From contig NZ_CP007055.1 of the NCBI RefSeq assembly GCF_000517625.1, positions 1,674,001 through 1,738,000 on the forward strand: a stretch of 64,000 nt of DNA, given 5' to 3'. The position numbers were made by a program, and so were the translations under genes. Positions within the stretch are counted from its first letter, which is position 1. Every line of letters begins with the position of its first letter. The notes beneath the pieces are model-generated. The model did no database searches. It worked only from the letters and a program-made list of their open reading frames with translations, and was not told the DNA's origin. Below, in pieces: positions 17,787 to 26,972 of the stretch. The DNA is from Halostagnicola larsenii XH-48 (GTDB lineage: Archaea > Halobacteriota > Halobacteria > Halobacteriales > Natrialbaceae).

Positions 17787-20111
17787 CTACCTGAACCGCT
17801 CTCGAACCTCGAGTGCCGGGTCGGCTCCGTACTCCTCGACGAGCGGAACCAGGGCGTCCCCGAGGGCGCGTCGACACTGGCTCGCCGAGCGGTACTCGAG
17901 TCGGTCGGCGACCGTTTCCCACGCCAGTCCCTGCAGGGCTCGAGCAACGAGGAGTCGCTCGTCGCTCGCGGAGAGGCCGGCAGGCTCCGAACCCTCGAGG
18001 AGTGCGTGGACAACGAGTTCTCGGAACGGACCGGGATCAACGTCGAATCGTCCCGGGCCGTACGCGGCTCCCGCGACCATCCGCCACTCGTGGTCGGATA
18101 AGTCGAACTCCGGCGCCGCGTCGACGGTTCGGAGAACGCCGCGGAGGACGTCGGGATCGACGGCTGCGAGCGAGTCCACGCAGAGAGCCGGGAACCGCCG
18201 AGAGAACCAGTCGGCGTGTCGGTCGGCGAGTTCGCGTCCGCGCTCGCTCGTCGGCGAGAGCATGAGAACCGAGTGTTCGCCGCTCGTCTCGTTTCTCGTC
18301 GTCGAGACGTGAACCGAGTTGAACCCGTTTTCCGCCCAGAACTCGAGCAGTCCCGGCGTCGCGCCGAAGGCGGTACCGAGCCAGTCGACTTCGGACTCGA
18401 ACTCGTCGCGAACGCGGTCTATGAGTTTCGATCCGAGTCCGCGCGAGCGGGCGGCGTGGTGGGTCGCGATCCGAACGACGCGGATCCCGGCTGGGACGGC
18501 AGCATCCTCGTCGCGAATCTGGCTGGTGAGGATATCGGGCAGCATATTCCCGCGAATCCGACCTCCCTCGTACATTTCTGCTCGGGTTTCCCTCGAGAGG
18601 TTCCCCTCTCTGGCGAGCATAGCAATGTTGACGACGTGGCCCTCGTGGACCAGCGCACGGGCCTCGAGGTTCGGCGCGTCGAGCAGACGTGCCAGGTCGT
18701 TTGGCTCCGTACGGTAGTGCGCCAGAACGAGCAGTCCGAACGCCTCCCGGAGCAGGGATTCGTCGGCCAGCAAGTCAGTCGGCTCGAGCCGGCGGTACTC
18801 GACGCTCTCCGGGGATGCGTCGCGTACGAGTTGTGCGACGGGTGGGCGAGCGTCGAGACCGAGCGCGCGAAACGACCAGACCTCGATGGGATCCCCGGCG
18901 GCGTACCGGATCGGATCGCTCAACGAGCGGTCGGTCACCTCGTGAGTACTCGCCTCGAGTCGATCCCGAAAGCGAACGGAAAAGCCCCGTCCAGCACCTT
19001 CGTAGCCGTGAATCGTGGTGGCGAAGGCGACGCGATCGGCCTCGAGAAATCCCTCGAGCATCGCCACCGGCAGCCCAGCGGCCTCGTCGACGATGACGAC
19101 CGCCGGATCGAAATCGGTTGCGAAGCTCGAATCATCGACGGTGCCCGAGATTGCCTCCAGGGCGGCGCTCGGATCGAGGAACTGTACTCGCCCGCCGGCG
19201 GTCGTTCGAACTGCGTCGCCGTCTCGTTTCGGAGTGTTCGACGCTTCGGATTCGCTTCGGTCGCCCTCGAGTGACTCGACCAGTTCCTCCGTACGGGCGA
19301 ACAGTTCATCCGCGTTCCGACCGTCCGGCGCGGTAACGAGCACGTCTGTTCCCTCGAGCGCGAAACACCCGGCTGCGATGCCCGCCGCGCTGGATTTGCC
19401 GCGCCCGCGATTGGCCTCGAGAACGACGGCCCGATCGGTCTCGAACAGCGACTCGAGGTCGGCAACCGCATCGGCCTGATCGTCGGTGAGACAGGCCTCG
19501 TAAGCGGCGTTCGGAAAGCGCGGGGGCGACGGCCGCGTACTGTCGTTCCCGGTTGACGTAGCCGGATTCGATTCTGCGGATCGGATCGGCGCAGGCTCGG
19601 TAAGACCATCGGCTTCGACCGTTTCGGTGTCGGAATCGAAAATCGCGATTCCGCGATGGGCTCGAAGCGTCTCGATCAACCGCTCGACGAACCGGCCGGT
19701 CACGTCCTCGAGCGAGTAAGGTGGAACCGCCAGCGAATCGGCGAAGCGGCCCCGCTGGCTCGGCCACTGCTCGAGCGACGGTGTGAGCAGTACGAACAGC
19801 CCGCCCCCGTCGACGGCTCCGACGACCTTGCCGAGCGCGTTCGGCTGGAGGTCGTCGTGGGCATCGAGAACGATCAGTTCGCGGGTCGTCCCGAGGAGTT
19901 CGTCCGCGCCCGTCTGCTCGAGCTGTTCGCAGCGAAGACGCGCTTCGGGACCGACGAGGGTCGTCTCGGTGATCCCGACCGCCAGCGTCTCGAGGACTGA
20001 CTCGAGCAGTTCGTAGCCTCGCTCGCGATCACCGGCGAGGACGAGCATTCGACGCTCGTTCGTTGCGATAGCCTCGCGGCGAAGGGCCTCCGCGAGGGGG
20101 ACGATATCCAT
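17787..20111 (-). CDS. tmcA: tRNA(Met)/RNA cytidine acetyltransferase TmcA
   Basis: 774 residues from ATG at 20111 ([15 protein letters not shown]). An N-terminal DUF1726-like domain leads to a helicase-like ATPase whose Walker A reads [12 protein letters not shown] (near residue 237) and Walker [17 protein letters not shown] acetyltransferase domain follows ([20 protein letters not shown], near residue 550), then the C-terminal helical tail. TmcA makes N4-acetylcytidine; in archaea it can modify many RNAs. An in-frame start 35 codons upstream overlaps the L7Ae promoter region and has a basic leader, so it was not chosen. Confidence 0.93.
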   Translation of the reverse strand: MDIVPLAEALRREAIATNERRMLVLAGDRERGYELLESVLETLAVGITETTLVGPEARLRCEQLEQTGADELLGTTRELIVLDAHDDLQPNALGKVVGAVDGGGLFVLLTPSLEQWPSQRGRFADSLAVPPYSLEDVTGRFVERLIETLRAHRGIAIFDSDTETVEADGLTEPAPIRSAESNPATSTGNDSTRPSPPRFPNAAYEACLTDDQADAVADLESLFETDRAVVLEANRGRGKSSAAGIAAGCFALEGTDVLVTAPDGRNADELFARTEELVESLEGDRSESEASNTPKRDGDAVRTTAGGRVQFLDPSAALEAISGTVDDSSFATDFDPAVVIVDEAAGLPVAMLEGFLEADRVAFATTIHGYEGAGRGFSVRFRDRLEASTHEVTDRSLSDPIRYAAGDPIEVWSFRALGLDARPPVAQLVRDASPESVEYRRLEPTDLLADESLLREAFGLLVLAHYRTEPNDLARLLDAPNLEARALVHEGHVVNIAMLAREGNLSRETRAEMYEGGRIRGNMLPDILTSQIRDEDAAVPAGIRVVRIATHHAARSRGLGSKLIDRVRDEFESEVDWLGTAFGATPGLLEFWAENGFNSVHVSTTRNETSGEHSVLMLSPTSERGRELADRHADWFSRRFPALCVDSLAAVDPDVLRGVLRTVDAAPEFDLSDHEWRMVAGAAYGPGRFDVDPGPFRELVVHALLEGSEPAGLSASDERLLVARALQGLAWETVADRLEYRSASQCRRALGDALVPLVEEYGADPALEVRERFR

Positions 20112-20217
20112 GTCTCTCGAGTGGTCGTCGCGGGGGTAAAAGGTCCCGACCGCGGGCCGGCGTTTCCTAGGGCGAATGCTTGCGAGTCGCTGCCACAGTC
20201 CCGTTCGTTTGAACACG

Positions 20218-20225
20218 CTTTTAAG
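20218..20225 (+). promoter_or_regulatory. TATA box of the L7Ae operon
   Basis: CTTTTAAG, preceded by GAACACG. It predicts a start near 20250 and hence a leader of about 160 nt before the L7Ae ATG, long for a haloarchaeal mRNA. Confidence 0.55.
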
Positions 20226-20249
20226 GGGGGCTACGCTACTCCAGTGTAC

Positions 20250-20408
20250 ACCCTACGCGGGGTTGATGATGCTCCTAGCCCCACAGGACTTTTGCCGGAT
20301 CGACCGGCCCGGGTAGTGGGGAATCGGACTACACCGATACTCCGACAGCGACCCAGCGCCCGGATGGCAGGGGAGCGAGAGCCCGCGCGTAGGAGAGGTG
20401 AACAACCA
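20250..20408 (+). promoter_or_regulatory. Structured 5' leader of L7Ae mRNA, candidate autoregulatory element
   Basis: GGGG (20259-20262) and CCCC (20279-20282) enclose a loop containing TGATGA (20264-20269), a box C/kink-turn-like word bound by L7Ae in guide RNAs. CCCCAC (20279-20284) can alternatively pair with GTGGGG (20316-20321). A further hairpin ATCGG/CCGAT lies at 20323-20338. Mutually exclusive pairings plus a possible L7Ae site suggest feedback control, as reported for L7Ae in other archaea; here it is inference. Confidence 0.4.
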
Positions 20409-20771
20409 ATGGCAGTTTACGTAACTACAGAAATCCCAGCCGACCTCGCCGACGACGCCCTCGAGGCGCTCGAGGTCGCACGAGACACAGGACGTGTAAA
20501 GAAAGGAACGAACGAAACCACCAAAGCGATCGAACGCGGCAACGCCGACCTCGTCTTCGTCGCGGAGGACGTCACTCCCGAGGAAATCGTGATGCACCTC
20601 CCGGAACTCGCGGACGAAAAGGGCATTCCCGTCGTCTTCGTCGAAACCCAAGACGACGTCGGACACGCCGCCGGCCTCGAGGTCGGCTCGGCCGCCGCGG
20701 CAATCGTCGACGCCGGCGAGGCCGGAGACGACGTCGAGGACATCGCTGGGAAGATCGAGGATCTCGACTGA
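20409..20771 (+). CDS. rpl7ae: 50S ribosomal protein L7Ae (eL8)
   Basis: 120 residues from ATG at 20409. [20 protein letters not shown] and [20 protein letters not shown] are the canonical kink-turn-binding core. Besides the ribosome, archaeal L7Ae is part of C/D and H/ACA RNPs and RNase P. The frame stays open upstream but the extension lies in the GC-rich leader and is not protein-like. S28e follows after 11 bases. Confidence 0.97.
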   Translation: MAVYVTTEIPADLADDALEALEVARDTGRVKKGTNETTKAIERGNADLVFVAEDVTPEEIVMHLPELADEKGIPVVFVETQDDVGHAAGLEVGSAAAAIVDAGEAGDDVEDIAGKIEDLD

Positions 20772-20782
20772 GGTGACTCAAG

Positions 20783-21007
20783 ATGAGTGCTGAAGAGGGA
20801 GAAAGCGGCTCGACGCCCGCCGAAGTTATCGAAGTCGTCGGCAAGACCGGAATGCATGGCGAGGCCATGCAGGTCAAGTGCCGAATCCAGGAGGGCGAGA
20901 ATCAAGGTCGCATCATCACCCGAAACTGCCTCGGGCCGGTCCGCGAAGGAGACGTACTCCAGCTCCGCGAGACCGCCCGCGAGGCCGACTCGATTGGAGG
21001 ACAGTAA
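20783..21007 (+). CDS. rps28e: 30S ribosomal protein S28e (eS28)
   Basis: 74 residues. [38 protein letters not shown] and the C-terminal [12 protein letters not shown] are diagnostic. L7Ae-S28e-L24e-NDK is the conserved archaeal order. Confidence 0.96.
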   Translation: MSAEEGESGSTPAEVIEVVGKTGMHGEAMQVKCRIQEGENQGRIITRNCLGPVREGDVLQLRETAREADSIGGQ

Positions 21008-21009
21008 CA

Positions 21010-21423
21010 ATGGTCGAGAAACGAACCTGCGATTACACCGGCGAAGAGATCGAACCCGGAACGGGGATCATGTACGTTCGCAACGACGGCAGCGTACTCC
21101 ACTTCGTCGACTCGAAAGCGGAGAAAAACTACAAGCTCGGTCGCGAACCGCGCGATCTCGAGTGGACCGAAGAAGGCCGCAACGAGAAGGGCCCCGTCCA
21201 GTCGGAAACGCCGACCGAAGCCGACGCGGAATCCGACGAGACCGCTGAAGACGAGTCCGAGTCGACGGACGACGAAGCGGCCTTCGATGACGAGTTCGAG
21301 GAAGCTGAAGTCGTTGACGAGGACGATTCCGAGCCGGAAGGCGCTGATACAGACTCTGAAGAAGAGTCCACCGAAGCCGACGCGGACGCTTCCGAAGAAG
21401 ACGAAAACGAGGACGACCAATGA
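21010..21423 (+). CDS. rpl24e: 50S ribosomal protein L24e (eL24) with degenerate zinc site and acidic tail
   Basis: 137 residues, about twice the usual 60-70. The first ~65 residues are L24e: [49 protein letters not shown]. The family normally binds zinc with four cysteines (CxxC ... CxxxC); here only the first remains and the others read Thr, Ala and Asn. The remaining ~70 residues are Glu/Asp/Ser/Ala/Thr low complexity. The start at 21010 follows S28e by two bases; the stop overlaps the NDK ATG (ATGA). Confidence 0.93.
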   Translation: MVEKRTCDYTGEEIEPGTGIMYVRNDGSVLHFVDSKAEKNYKLGREPRDLEWTEEGRNEKGPVQSETPTEADAESDETAEDESESTDDEAAFDDEFEEAEVVDEDDSEPEGADTDSEEESTEADADASEEDENEDDQ

Positions 21424-21884
21424 GCGATCACGAGCGTACCTTCGTAATGATCAAACCGGACGCGTTCGCTCGCGGCCTCGTCGGGAACGTTATCTCTCGA
21501 CTCGAGGACCGCGGTCTCAAACTCGTCGGGATCAAGGTCATCAACATGCCCGAAGAGCGCGCCGAAGAACACTACGCCGAGCACACGGACAAGCCGTTTT
21601 TCGATGATCTCATCGAGTTCATCACGGCTGGTCCGGTCGTCCCCATGGTTTGGGAAGGACAGGACGCGACGCGTCAGGTCCGTCAGATGATCGGCGAGAC
21701 GGATCCGCTCGAGGCCGATTCGGGGACTATTCGCGGCGACTTCGCGCTCGACCTCGGTCGAAACGTCGTTCACGCGGCCGACCACGAGGACGAGGGCGCG
21801 AACGAACGCGAAATCGCGATCCACTTCGACGAAGACGAACTGATCGACTACGATCAACACGACGCGGGCTGGCTGTACGAATAA
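21420..21884 (+). CDS. ndk: Nucleoside diphosphate kinase
   Basis: 154 residues. [20 protein letters not shown] opens the ferredoxin-like fold, and [20 protein letters not shown] holds the phospho-acceptor histidine. NDK transfers gamma-phosphate between NTPs and NDPs. It is translationally coupled to L24e and ends the operon. Confidence 0.96.
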   Translation: MSDHERTFVMIKPDAFARGLVGNVISRLEDRGLKLVGIKVINMPEERAEEHYAEHTDKPFFDDLIEFITAGPVVPMVWEGQDATRQVRQMIGETDPLEADSGTIRGDFALDLGRNVVHAADHEDEGANEREIAIHFDEDELIDYDQHDAGWLYE

Positions 21885-22181
21885 GTCGGCGACGCCGGTG
21901 TGGACCGGTACCAATTCTCACCGACGTGTTTTCGAACGTCATCCAAATAGTAACGATGAGTGACAACTCAATTCTGGTCCAGTGACTGTCAGGTATGTCA
22001 TCTTCAGCAGCCAGAACTAACTAAAGCTCCTCTATAGAGCACATATCCGAATTTTACGAATAAATGCGAGTCATCAAATATCGTATGTATAATATTACCG
22101 AAGGGCGTAACATCTAATGTGTCTGCTGCAATAAGGGCTAGTGGTGGTTTCGAATGGTAACGTACGGTAGGTGGTTAGTGG
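21885..22181. other. AT-rich spacer, no gene seen
   Basis: 297 bases between ndk and the next winged-helix gene. From about 22010 to 22140 it is much more AT-rich than its surroundings and contains ATATTACC (22089-22103 region). I see no convincing reading frame. Confidence 0.5.
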
Positions 22182-22547
22182 ATGGGTAAAACAGAGCGTG
22201 AACCGACGGCCGTGAAAGCGATGTCGACACCATCGCTGGATGTGGTCTTCAACTTGCTATCAGTTCGTCGCCGACGGTATGCGCTGTATTATCTCGCAGA
22301 CCAGGACGATGGTATCGCAACGTTCGATAAACTCGTCGACAGCATTCTCACGCGAGAAGCAGAGACGGAGCATCGAGACGAGCACCGAACGCAGATCCAG
22401 ACGTCCCTACAACACGTCCATCTGCCCCGACTCGAGGACGCCGGGATTTTAGAGTACGATGCCCGGAGCGATACGATTCGCTACTGGGAACAGCCAACGC
22501 TCGAGGAGTGGCTCGAGCATGCCCGGCACAAGGAATTTATCGACTAG
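22182..22547 (+). CDS. DUF7344 winged-helix protein
   Basis: 121 residues. SLDVVFNLLSVRRRRYALYY (from about residue 18), then VHLPRLEDAGILEYDARSDT IRYW is the haloarchaeal DUF7344 pattern, a winged helix that usually accompanies regulatory or membrane functions. No membrane helix is present here. A second possible start is the ATG 13 codons in. Two further members lie at 43512 and 44132. DNA targets unknown. Confidence 0.75.
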   Translation: MGKTEREPTAVKAMSTPSLDVVFNLLSVRRRRYALYYLADQDDGIATFDKLVDSILTREAETEHRDEHRTQIQTSLQHVHLPRLEDAGILEYDARSDTIRYWEQPTLEEWLEHARHKEFID

Positions 22548-22669
22548 CGGGGCTCGATTCGAATCGGAAATCGACATCCACGAACCTATCGTACGGCAAG
22601 CGGGTTGGGACATCCCCGGAAAGCTTTAACAGAGCGCCCGTTGTGAACGTGACTGGGAGTGAGCGCCTG

Positions 22670-22707
22670 TGATACCGATATCGAGCCGTTCGTGCGGCTT
22701 GGTATCA
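22670..22707. promoter_or_regulatory. Large interrupted palindrome upstream of sod
   Basis: TGATACC (22670-22676) pairs with GGTATCA (22701-22707) and inside it AGCCG (22684-22688) pairs with CGGCT (22695-22699). It ends 9 bases before the TATA-like TTAAAACTTAA (22717-22727). Position just upstream of the TATA box favours an operator for an activator or an upstream repressor. It is not followed by a T-run, so a terminator is less likely. Confidence 0.5.
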
Positions 22708-22716
22708 TTTCACTCC

Positions 22717-22727
22717 TTAAAACTTAA
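22717..22727 (+). promoter_or_regulatory. TATA box of sod
   Basis: TTAAAACTTAA about 40-50 bases before the ATG at 22767, predicting a leader of roughly 20 nt. Confidence 0.5.
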
Positions 22728-22766
22728 CAGGTGAGCGACCGACGGATAAGTTAGAGGTGTGCAACT

Positions 22767-23369
22767 ATGACTGATAACGAACTTCCACCACTTCCATACG
22801 ATTACGATGCGCTAGAACCGTCAATCTCCGAGCAGGTTGTAACCTGGCATCACGACACCCACCATCAGGGATACGTCAACGGCCTCAACAGCGCTGAAGA
22901 GACCCTTGCCGAAAACCGCGAGAGCGGTGACTTCGGTTCGACGCCCGGTGCGCTCAGCAACGTCACGCACAACGGCTGTGGACACTACCTCCACACGCTA
23001 TTCTGGGAGAACATGTCACCCAACGGTGGCGGCGAGCCATCCGGTGATCTCGCCGACCGAATTGAAGAAGATTTCGGCTCCTACGAGGCCTGGAAAGGTG
23101 AGTTCGAAGCGGCTGCCGGCGCGGCTGGCGGGTGGGCGCTGTTGGTCTACGACCCCGTCGCGAAGCAACTTCGTAACATAGCCGTAGACAAACACGACCA
23201 GGGCGCACTCTGGGGATCGCACCCGATCCTCGCACTCGACGTCTGGGAGCACTCCTACTATTACGATTACGGACCGGACCGCGGAAGCTTCATCGACAGC
23301 TTCTTCGACGTCGTCAACTGGGACAAAGCGGCCGAGGAGTACCAGACCTGCCTCGACCACTTCGAATAA
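22767..23369 (+). CDS. sod: Superoxide dismutase (Fe/Mn family)
   Basis: 200 residues. PPLPYDYDALEPSISEQVV and TWHHDTHHQGYVNGLN carry the first ligand histidine; GCGHYLHTLFWENMSP the second; LALDVWEHSYYYDYG supplies the Asp and the third His. It dismutates superoxide in the cytosol; the haloarchaeal enzymes are generally Mn-dependent, which the sequence alone does not prove. Monocistronic, with its own palindrome-bearing promoter. Confidence 0.96.
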   Translation: MTDNELPPLPYDYDALEPSISEQVVTWHHDTHHQGYVNGLNSAEETLAENRESGDFGSTPGALSNVTHNGCGHYLHTLFWENMSPNGGGEPSGDLADRIEEDFGSYEAWKGEFEAAAGAAGGWALLVYDPVAKQLRNIAVDKHDQGALWGSHPILALDVWEHSYYYDYGPDRGSFIDSFFDVVNWDKAAEEYQTCLDHFE

Positions 23370-23511
23370 CGTAGCGGACAGCACGTTCCATTTTTCGAGC
23401 TGTCACAGTTCGTCTCGAATGCCGATTCCAGAGAGTGGCCACACCACAAGCGGTGCTGACCGGTCCACACAAACCACACCGTTTACCCGCGACACCGACC
23501 TATACCGAGCC

Positions 23512-23778
23512 ATGCCAGTTCCAAAATCGGAGTTCGAGAGCCTCCCACCCTGTGACTTTTACACGCCAGCAGAGCTTCTCGAGACGGACCAGATGTACAC
23601 GATTTACGAAATCGCCCGTCTCCTGCAGGGACTCGAAACGGATGCTGATATCGACCGGGAGACGGAAGACATCCTGATCGACTGGGCGATTCCATGGGTG
23701 ATGACAAACGCTGACGACCTCGTGGTCGCGGAACCACGCGACGAGGACGAACCCGGCTACTACGGACGCAAGGACTGA
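23512..23778 (+). CDS. Small conserved haloarchaeal protein (DUF5827-like)
   Basis: 88 residues from ATG at 23512 (MPVPKSEFESLPPCDFYTPA). The sequence continues ELLETDQMYTIYEIARLLQG and ends in an acidic GYYGRKD tail. An in-frame GTG/ATG upstream at 23419 adds a Thr/Asp-rich leader that is not protein-like. It matches my recollection of the haloarchaeal DUF5827 family; no function is known. Confidence 0.7.
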   Translation: MPVPKSEFESLPPCDFYTPAELLETDQMYTIYEIARLLQGLETDADIDRETEDILIDWAIPWVMTNADDLVVAEPRDEDEPGYYGRKD

Positions 23779-23912
23779 TCCCGCCGGATTAACGGGGCCG
23801 GATTCACTGGGTTCGATATGATCCGATCGAAACGGGAGCGACAGCTCGTCGTTTCCCCGAAACACCCGTATCGAAGACAAACGCCGAGCGTGTTCGAAGG
23901 GACTCGAGCGAG

Positions 23913-24737
23913 ATGATCGTTCTCGTTACCGGCGGAGACCGCGTCGACGCCGGCAAGACCACGTTCTCGACGGGCCTCCTCGAGCGAACCGGTGCTATCG
24001 GGTACAAACCCCGGGCTGCGAACGACTACTGGTTCGACCACGACGACTGTCTCGAGGCGCTCGCCCGAGGGCGGCTCTACGGAAAAGACGCGGCGAAGCT
24101 GGCCGACATGGAACGAGCTGATAGGGGCCCTGAAGCGCTCAACCCGGTACACAGACTCTGGCAGCCCGCCACGACCGGCTCGGCGGGGATCCTCGGCCGT
24201 CCTGACCGAGAGTTTATCGTCGACCGAGTCGTTCGACCCGATAGCGAGGATCCGCTGTACGTTCGCAATGGGACTGTTGACGTTCCTGATGTCGTCGAGG
24301 AGTCACTCCCACTCGAAGAATCGCTAACCGTCGAGTCCCTCGAGGAATTAAACGAACTGATGCAACGGGAGTACCTTCCGGCGTTTCGATCGTTGACGAG
24401 CGAAATCGCGTCCGCCGAGCTAGCCGTCGTCGAATCGTACGGAAACGTCGCACGACCGCTCGAGTCACTCGACGAGGAGTTGGTCTCGGCGGTCGCCGTC
24501 GTCGAGCCCGGGTCTGCGCGGATCTACCGCGGCTCTCGGTTTTCTCGCGCCTGTGCGGTTGCGGGTTCGAGTCCGGGTGGCGGGACGCTCGAAACGCGGG
24601 TTCCCGACGTCACCGGTTCGATCGAACCCGTTGCTCGGGTCTCATTACCACCGCTCGCTGCCGAGCAGCGCAACGACCCGGAGGCGATCGCCGATGCGTA
24701 CGAATCAGCGTATTCAGCGCTTCTTGAGACGATTTGA
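23913..24737 (+). CDS. P-loop ATPase, dethiobiotin-synthetase-like fold
   Basis: 274 residues. The N-terminal MIVLVTGGDRVDAGKTTFST carries an extended P-loop of the DTBS/CobB type (G-x7-GKT). A central segment has ALNPVHRLWQPATTG and later LAVVESYGNVARPL. The role in the cell is unknown; DTBS-like folds catalyse ATP-dependent carboxylation or amidation. It converges with the MBL gene, 15 bases apart. Confidence 0.65.
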   Translation: MIVLVTGGDRVDAGKTTFSTGLLERTGAIGYKPRAANDYWFDHDDCLEALARGRLYGKDAAKLADMERADRGPEALNPVHRLWQPATTGSAGILGRPDREFIVDRVVRPDSEDPLYVRNGTVDVPDVVEESLPLEESLTVESLEELNELMQREYLPAFRSLTSEIASAELAVVESYGNVARPLESLDEELVSAVAVVEPGSARIYRGSRFSRACAVAGSSPGGGTLETRVPDVTGSIEPVARVSLPPLAAEQRNDPEAIADAYESAYSALLETI

Positions 24738-24752
24738 GGGCTCTACTGCCTT

Positions 24753-25337
24753 TCACTCGGCGTCGTTGAGTGCTGTCTGGGCCGAGAGATCGACGGAGCC
24801 GTAGGGGTTAGTGGTGACGCTCTGGCCGTGTCCCGCATGCATAACCTGCAGGTCCTTCTCGATCATATCGAGGACGTCGTGGATGCTCAAGACGAGTTCC
24901 TGGTGATCTCCCTCTGGGAGGTCGGTCCGCCCGTAGCTTCCGTGCTCGAAAATCAGATCTCCAGCGAAGAGAACGCCGGGCTCGCGGGCGTAAAAACAGA
25001 GGTGGTCGTCTTTGTGCCCGGGAGTGTGCATCGCGACGTACTCGTGGTCGCCAAGTACGACCGTCTCTTCGTCTTCGATTTCGTGGTCGACGCCGTCGAC
25101 CGACGTATCGAATCCCCACGCATCGACGTCGAAGGCGTCTTTGACCGCCTCGAGATTCGCGACGTGATCTTTGTGCGTGTGCGTGAGGACGACGGCGTCT
25201 AGATCGTCGACTCGAGACTCGATCGCGGAGACGACGTCGAAATTCGCGCCCGCATCGATCAGGACCGTTCGATCGCCCGTCACCAGAAATACGTTGCTCG
25301 TGAACGCGTGTACGTCTTCGGCGAGGTTTTCGACCAT
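24753..25337 (-). CDS. MBL-fold metallohydrolase
   Basis: 194 residues, a compact metallo-beta-lactamase domain. THTHKDHVANLEAVKD (about residues 52-67) is the HxHxDH-like motif with Lys before Asp, MHTPGHKDDHLCFY gives the next histidine, FAGDLIFEHGSYGRTDLPEG the bridging Asp, and MHAGHGQSV the last His. The glyoxalase-II/persulfide-dioxygenase branch is similar in layout. Substrate unknown. Confidence 0.8.
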   Translation of the reverse strand: MVENLAEDVHAFTSNVFLVTGDRTVLIDAGANFDVVSAIESRVDDLDAVVLTHTHKDHVANLEAVKDAFDVDAWGFDTSVDGVDHEIEDEETVVLGDHEYVAMHTPGHKDDHLCFYAREPGVLFAGDLIFEHGSYGRTDLPEGDHQELVLSIHDVLDMIEKDLQVMHAGHGQSVTTNPYGSVDLSAQTALNDAE

Positions 25338-25605
25338 ACCGAGTGTACGGGTCCGTTCATTTTGTGCGTATCGACATCGCCCAATCGCTCGCCTGGCTGA
25401 ACACGCTCCGCGTTTCCGCCTTCTTTCACAGGGTTCTGGCGTCTCCGGGCTGCTTTCTGTGGCGACTGTTGGACGATCCAGATCTTTCTGAACGCGTTCT
25501 CGTCGGCGATATTGAGAAATCCGGTCAAATACCGTTCAACTGTCGTGAGTGTACGTAGGTCGCTATTCACAAGGACTTTTAGCACTGACGCGTAGTAGTA
25601 GACGA

Positions 25606-26814
25606 ATGACGCGGTCGTCTTTAGTAGGACTTCTCGTCCTCTTCGTTGTCCTCGGAACTCTCAGCGGGTCGACTCTCGCGAGCAATTCAGCGGGTGTAAC
25701 GACTGTCAGTGACACTGAATCATCCGTTGACGAACACCCGTTCGAACCCAGTGTGGAGCCAACCGAAACGGATCAGGAATTCGATGAGGTCGCCTTCGAA
25801 GTAACGATTCACGAGAACGGAAGCGCCACCTGGACGTTCCAGTACGAGCGGGCACTCGATAATGAAAGCGGAGAGGAAGGCGACGAGGCCAAGGCGTTCT
25901 CCAATTGGGCGGACGACTTCGAATCGGAGGACAGTGAGCTCTATAGCGGCTTTCAGAATCAGGCGGAGAATCTGACCGAATCGGGTGCCGAAAACTCGGG
26001 ACGAGACGCAACGGCAACTGACTTCGAGCGGGAAGCATACGTGGACCAGGAAGGGATCGGCAACACGGGTAACGACACCGGCGTCGTGGAAATGTCGTTC
26101 GTCTGGAACGGATTTGCGGAAGTCGAGAATGACGGGACGGTACGAGCCGGCGATGTCTTCGACGAGTGGGTACTGCTCGAGGATCAACGGTTTACTGTCG
26201 GCGTCGACGACTCGCTCGCGTTCCAGTCAATACACGAGGACGGCGAGTACAACGGCGACTCCCTAGAGGACGCCCACAGGGTCACCTGGTCCGGCGAAAT
26301 GGAGTTCATCCCTGGCGAACCGCGAATCGTTCTCGAGAATACCGAACGGTCAAGCATGACAGGGCTGTCGGGTGCGTTCGATATGTTCAGTGGGGACGGG
26401 ACCAGCCCGCTTTTAGTGATCGCGCTACTCATCGCCGCACTGGTCGGTGCAGGAGCTCTCGTCCGATACTACAGTACCGACGAACCATCGGTCGAACTAT
26501 CTCCCGAGGACGACGGATCTTCAGCGGAAGCCACAGGGGATACAGCAACCACTGGGGCGGCCTCACAAGGTTTGCAGGAGGCGGAACTACTTACTGACGA
26601 GGATCGGGTCGTAACGCTAATCGAAGAGAACGGAGGCCGAATGAAACAGGTTGACATCGTCGATGAGACCGGCTGGTCGAAATCGAAGGTGAGCATGCTG
26701 CTTTCAGAGATGGAAGACGATGGCACCATCAGCAAACTCCGCGTTGGTCGGGAGAACATCATTAGCCTCGAGGGCCACGAACCGGAGGCGACGAAGTCTC
26801 CGTTCGACGAATAA
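25606..26814 (+). CDS. Membrane-anchored sensor-regulator with C-terminal winged helix (DUF7343)
   Basis: 402 residues from ATG at 25606. Signal peptide (LVGLLVLFVVLGTLSGSTLA), an acidic extracellular domain of about 240 residues starting FEVTIHENGSATWTFQYERA (DUF7345-like), one transmembrane helix near residue 270 (PLLVIALLIAALVGAGALV), an acidic linker, and a winged helix near residues 335-390 (GGRMKQVDIVDETGWSKSKV, LRVGRENIISLEG). The layout is a one-component signal transducer. The C-terminal domain is shared with the 34779 gene. A TATA-like ACTTTTAG sits about 30 bases upstream. Confidence 0.78.
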   Translation: MTRSSLVGLLVLFVVLGTLSGSTLASNSAGVTTVSDTESSVDEHPFEPSVEPTETDQEFDEVAFEVTIHENGSATWTFQYERALDNESGEEGDEAKAFSNWADDFESEDSELYSGFQNQAENLTESGAENSGRDATATDFEREAYVDQEGIGNTGNDTGVVEMSFVWNGFAEVENDGTVRAGDVFDEWVLLEDQRFTVGVDDSLAFQSIHEDGEYNGDSLEDAHRVTWSGEMEFIPGEPRIVLENTERSSMTGLSGAFDMFSGDGTSPLLVIALLIAALVGAGALVRYYSTDEPSVELSPEDDGSSAEATGDTATTGAASQGLQEAELLTDEDRVVTLIEENGGRMKQVDIVDETGWSKSKVSMLLSEMEDDGTISKLRVGRENIISLEGHEPEATKSPFDE

Positions 26815-26897
26815 GCCCGGGCGCGTATGTCACTGGACGCCACTGCAGAGTCGAAACGGAATGCTTAAACAACGGTCGGCAGTAGGAATAAGCGCAC

Positions 26898-26972
26898 GCT
26901 CCGATGGTGTAGTCCGGCCAATCATATTGCCCTCTCACGGCAATGACCAGGGTTCGAATCCCTGTCGGAGCA
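26898..26972 (+). tRNA. tRNA-Glu (CTC)
   Basis: 75 nt. Acceptor GCTCCGA (26898-26904) pairs with TCGGAGC (26965-26971), discriminator A. Anticodon stem TTGCC/GGCAA around CTCTCAC gives anticodon CTC. D arm GGTGTAGTCCGGCC and T arm CAGGGTTCGAATCCCTG are intact. The genes that follow look accessory, so it is a candidate insertion point. Confidence 0.96.

Noticed and set aside
17125-17922. Long minus-strand extension of the small zinc protein
   Set aside because: Overlaps the DUF456 gene in another frame and is Arg/Gly/Thr-rich; only the last 56 residues look like protein.
26951-26972. tRNA-Glu 3' end as an attachment site with a second copy downstream
   Set aside because: I searched by eye through the accessory region and found no matching repeat of the T-arm/acceptor sequence.
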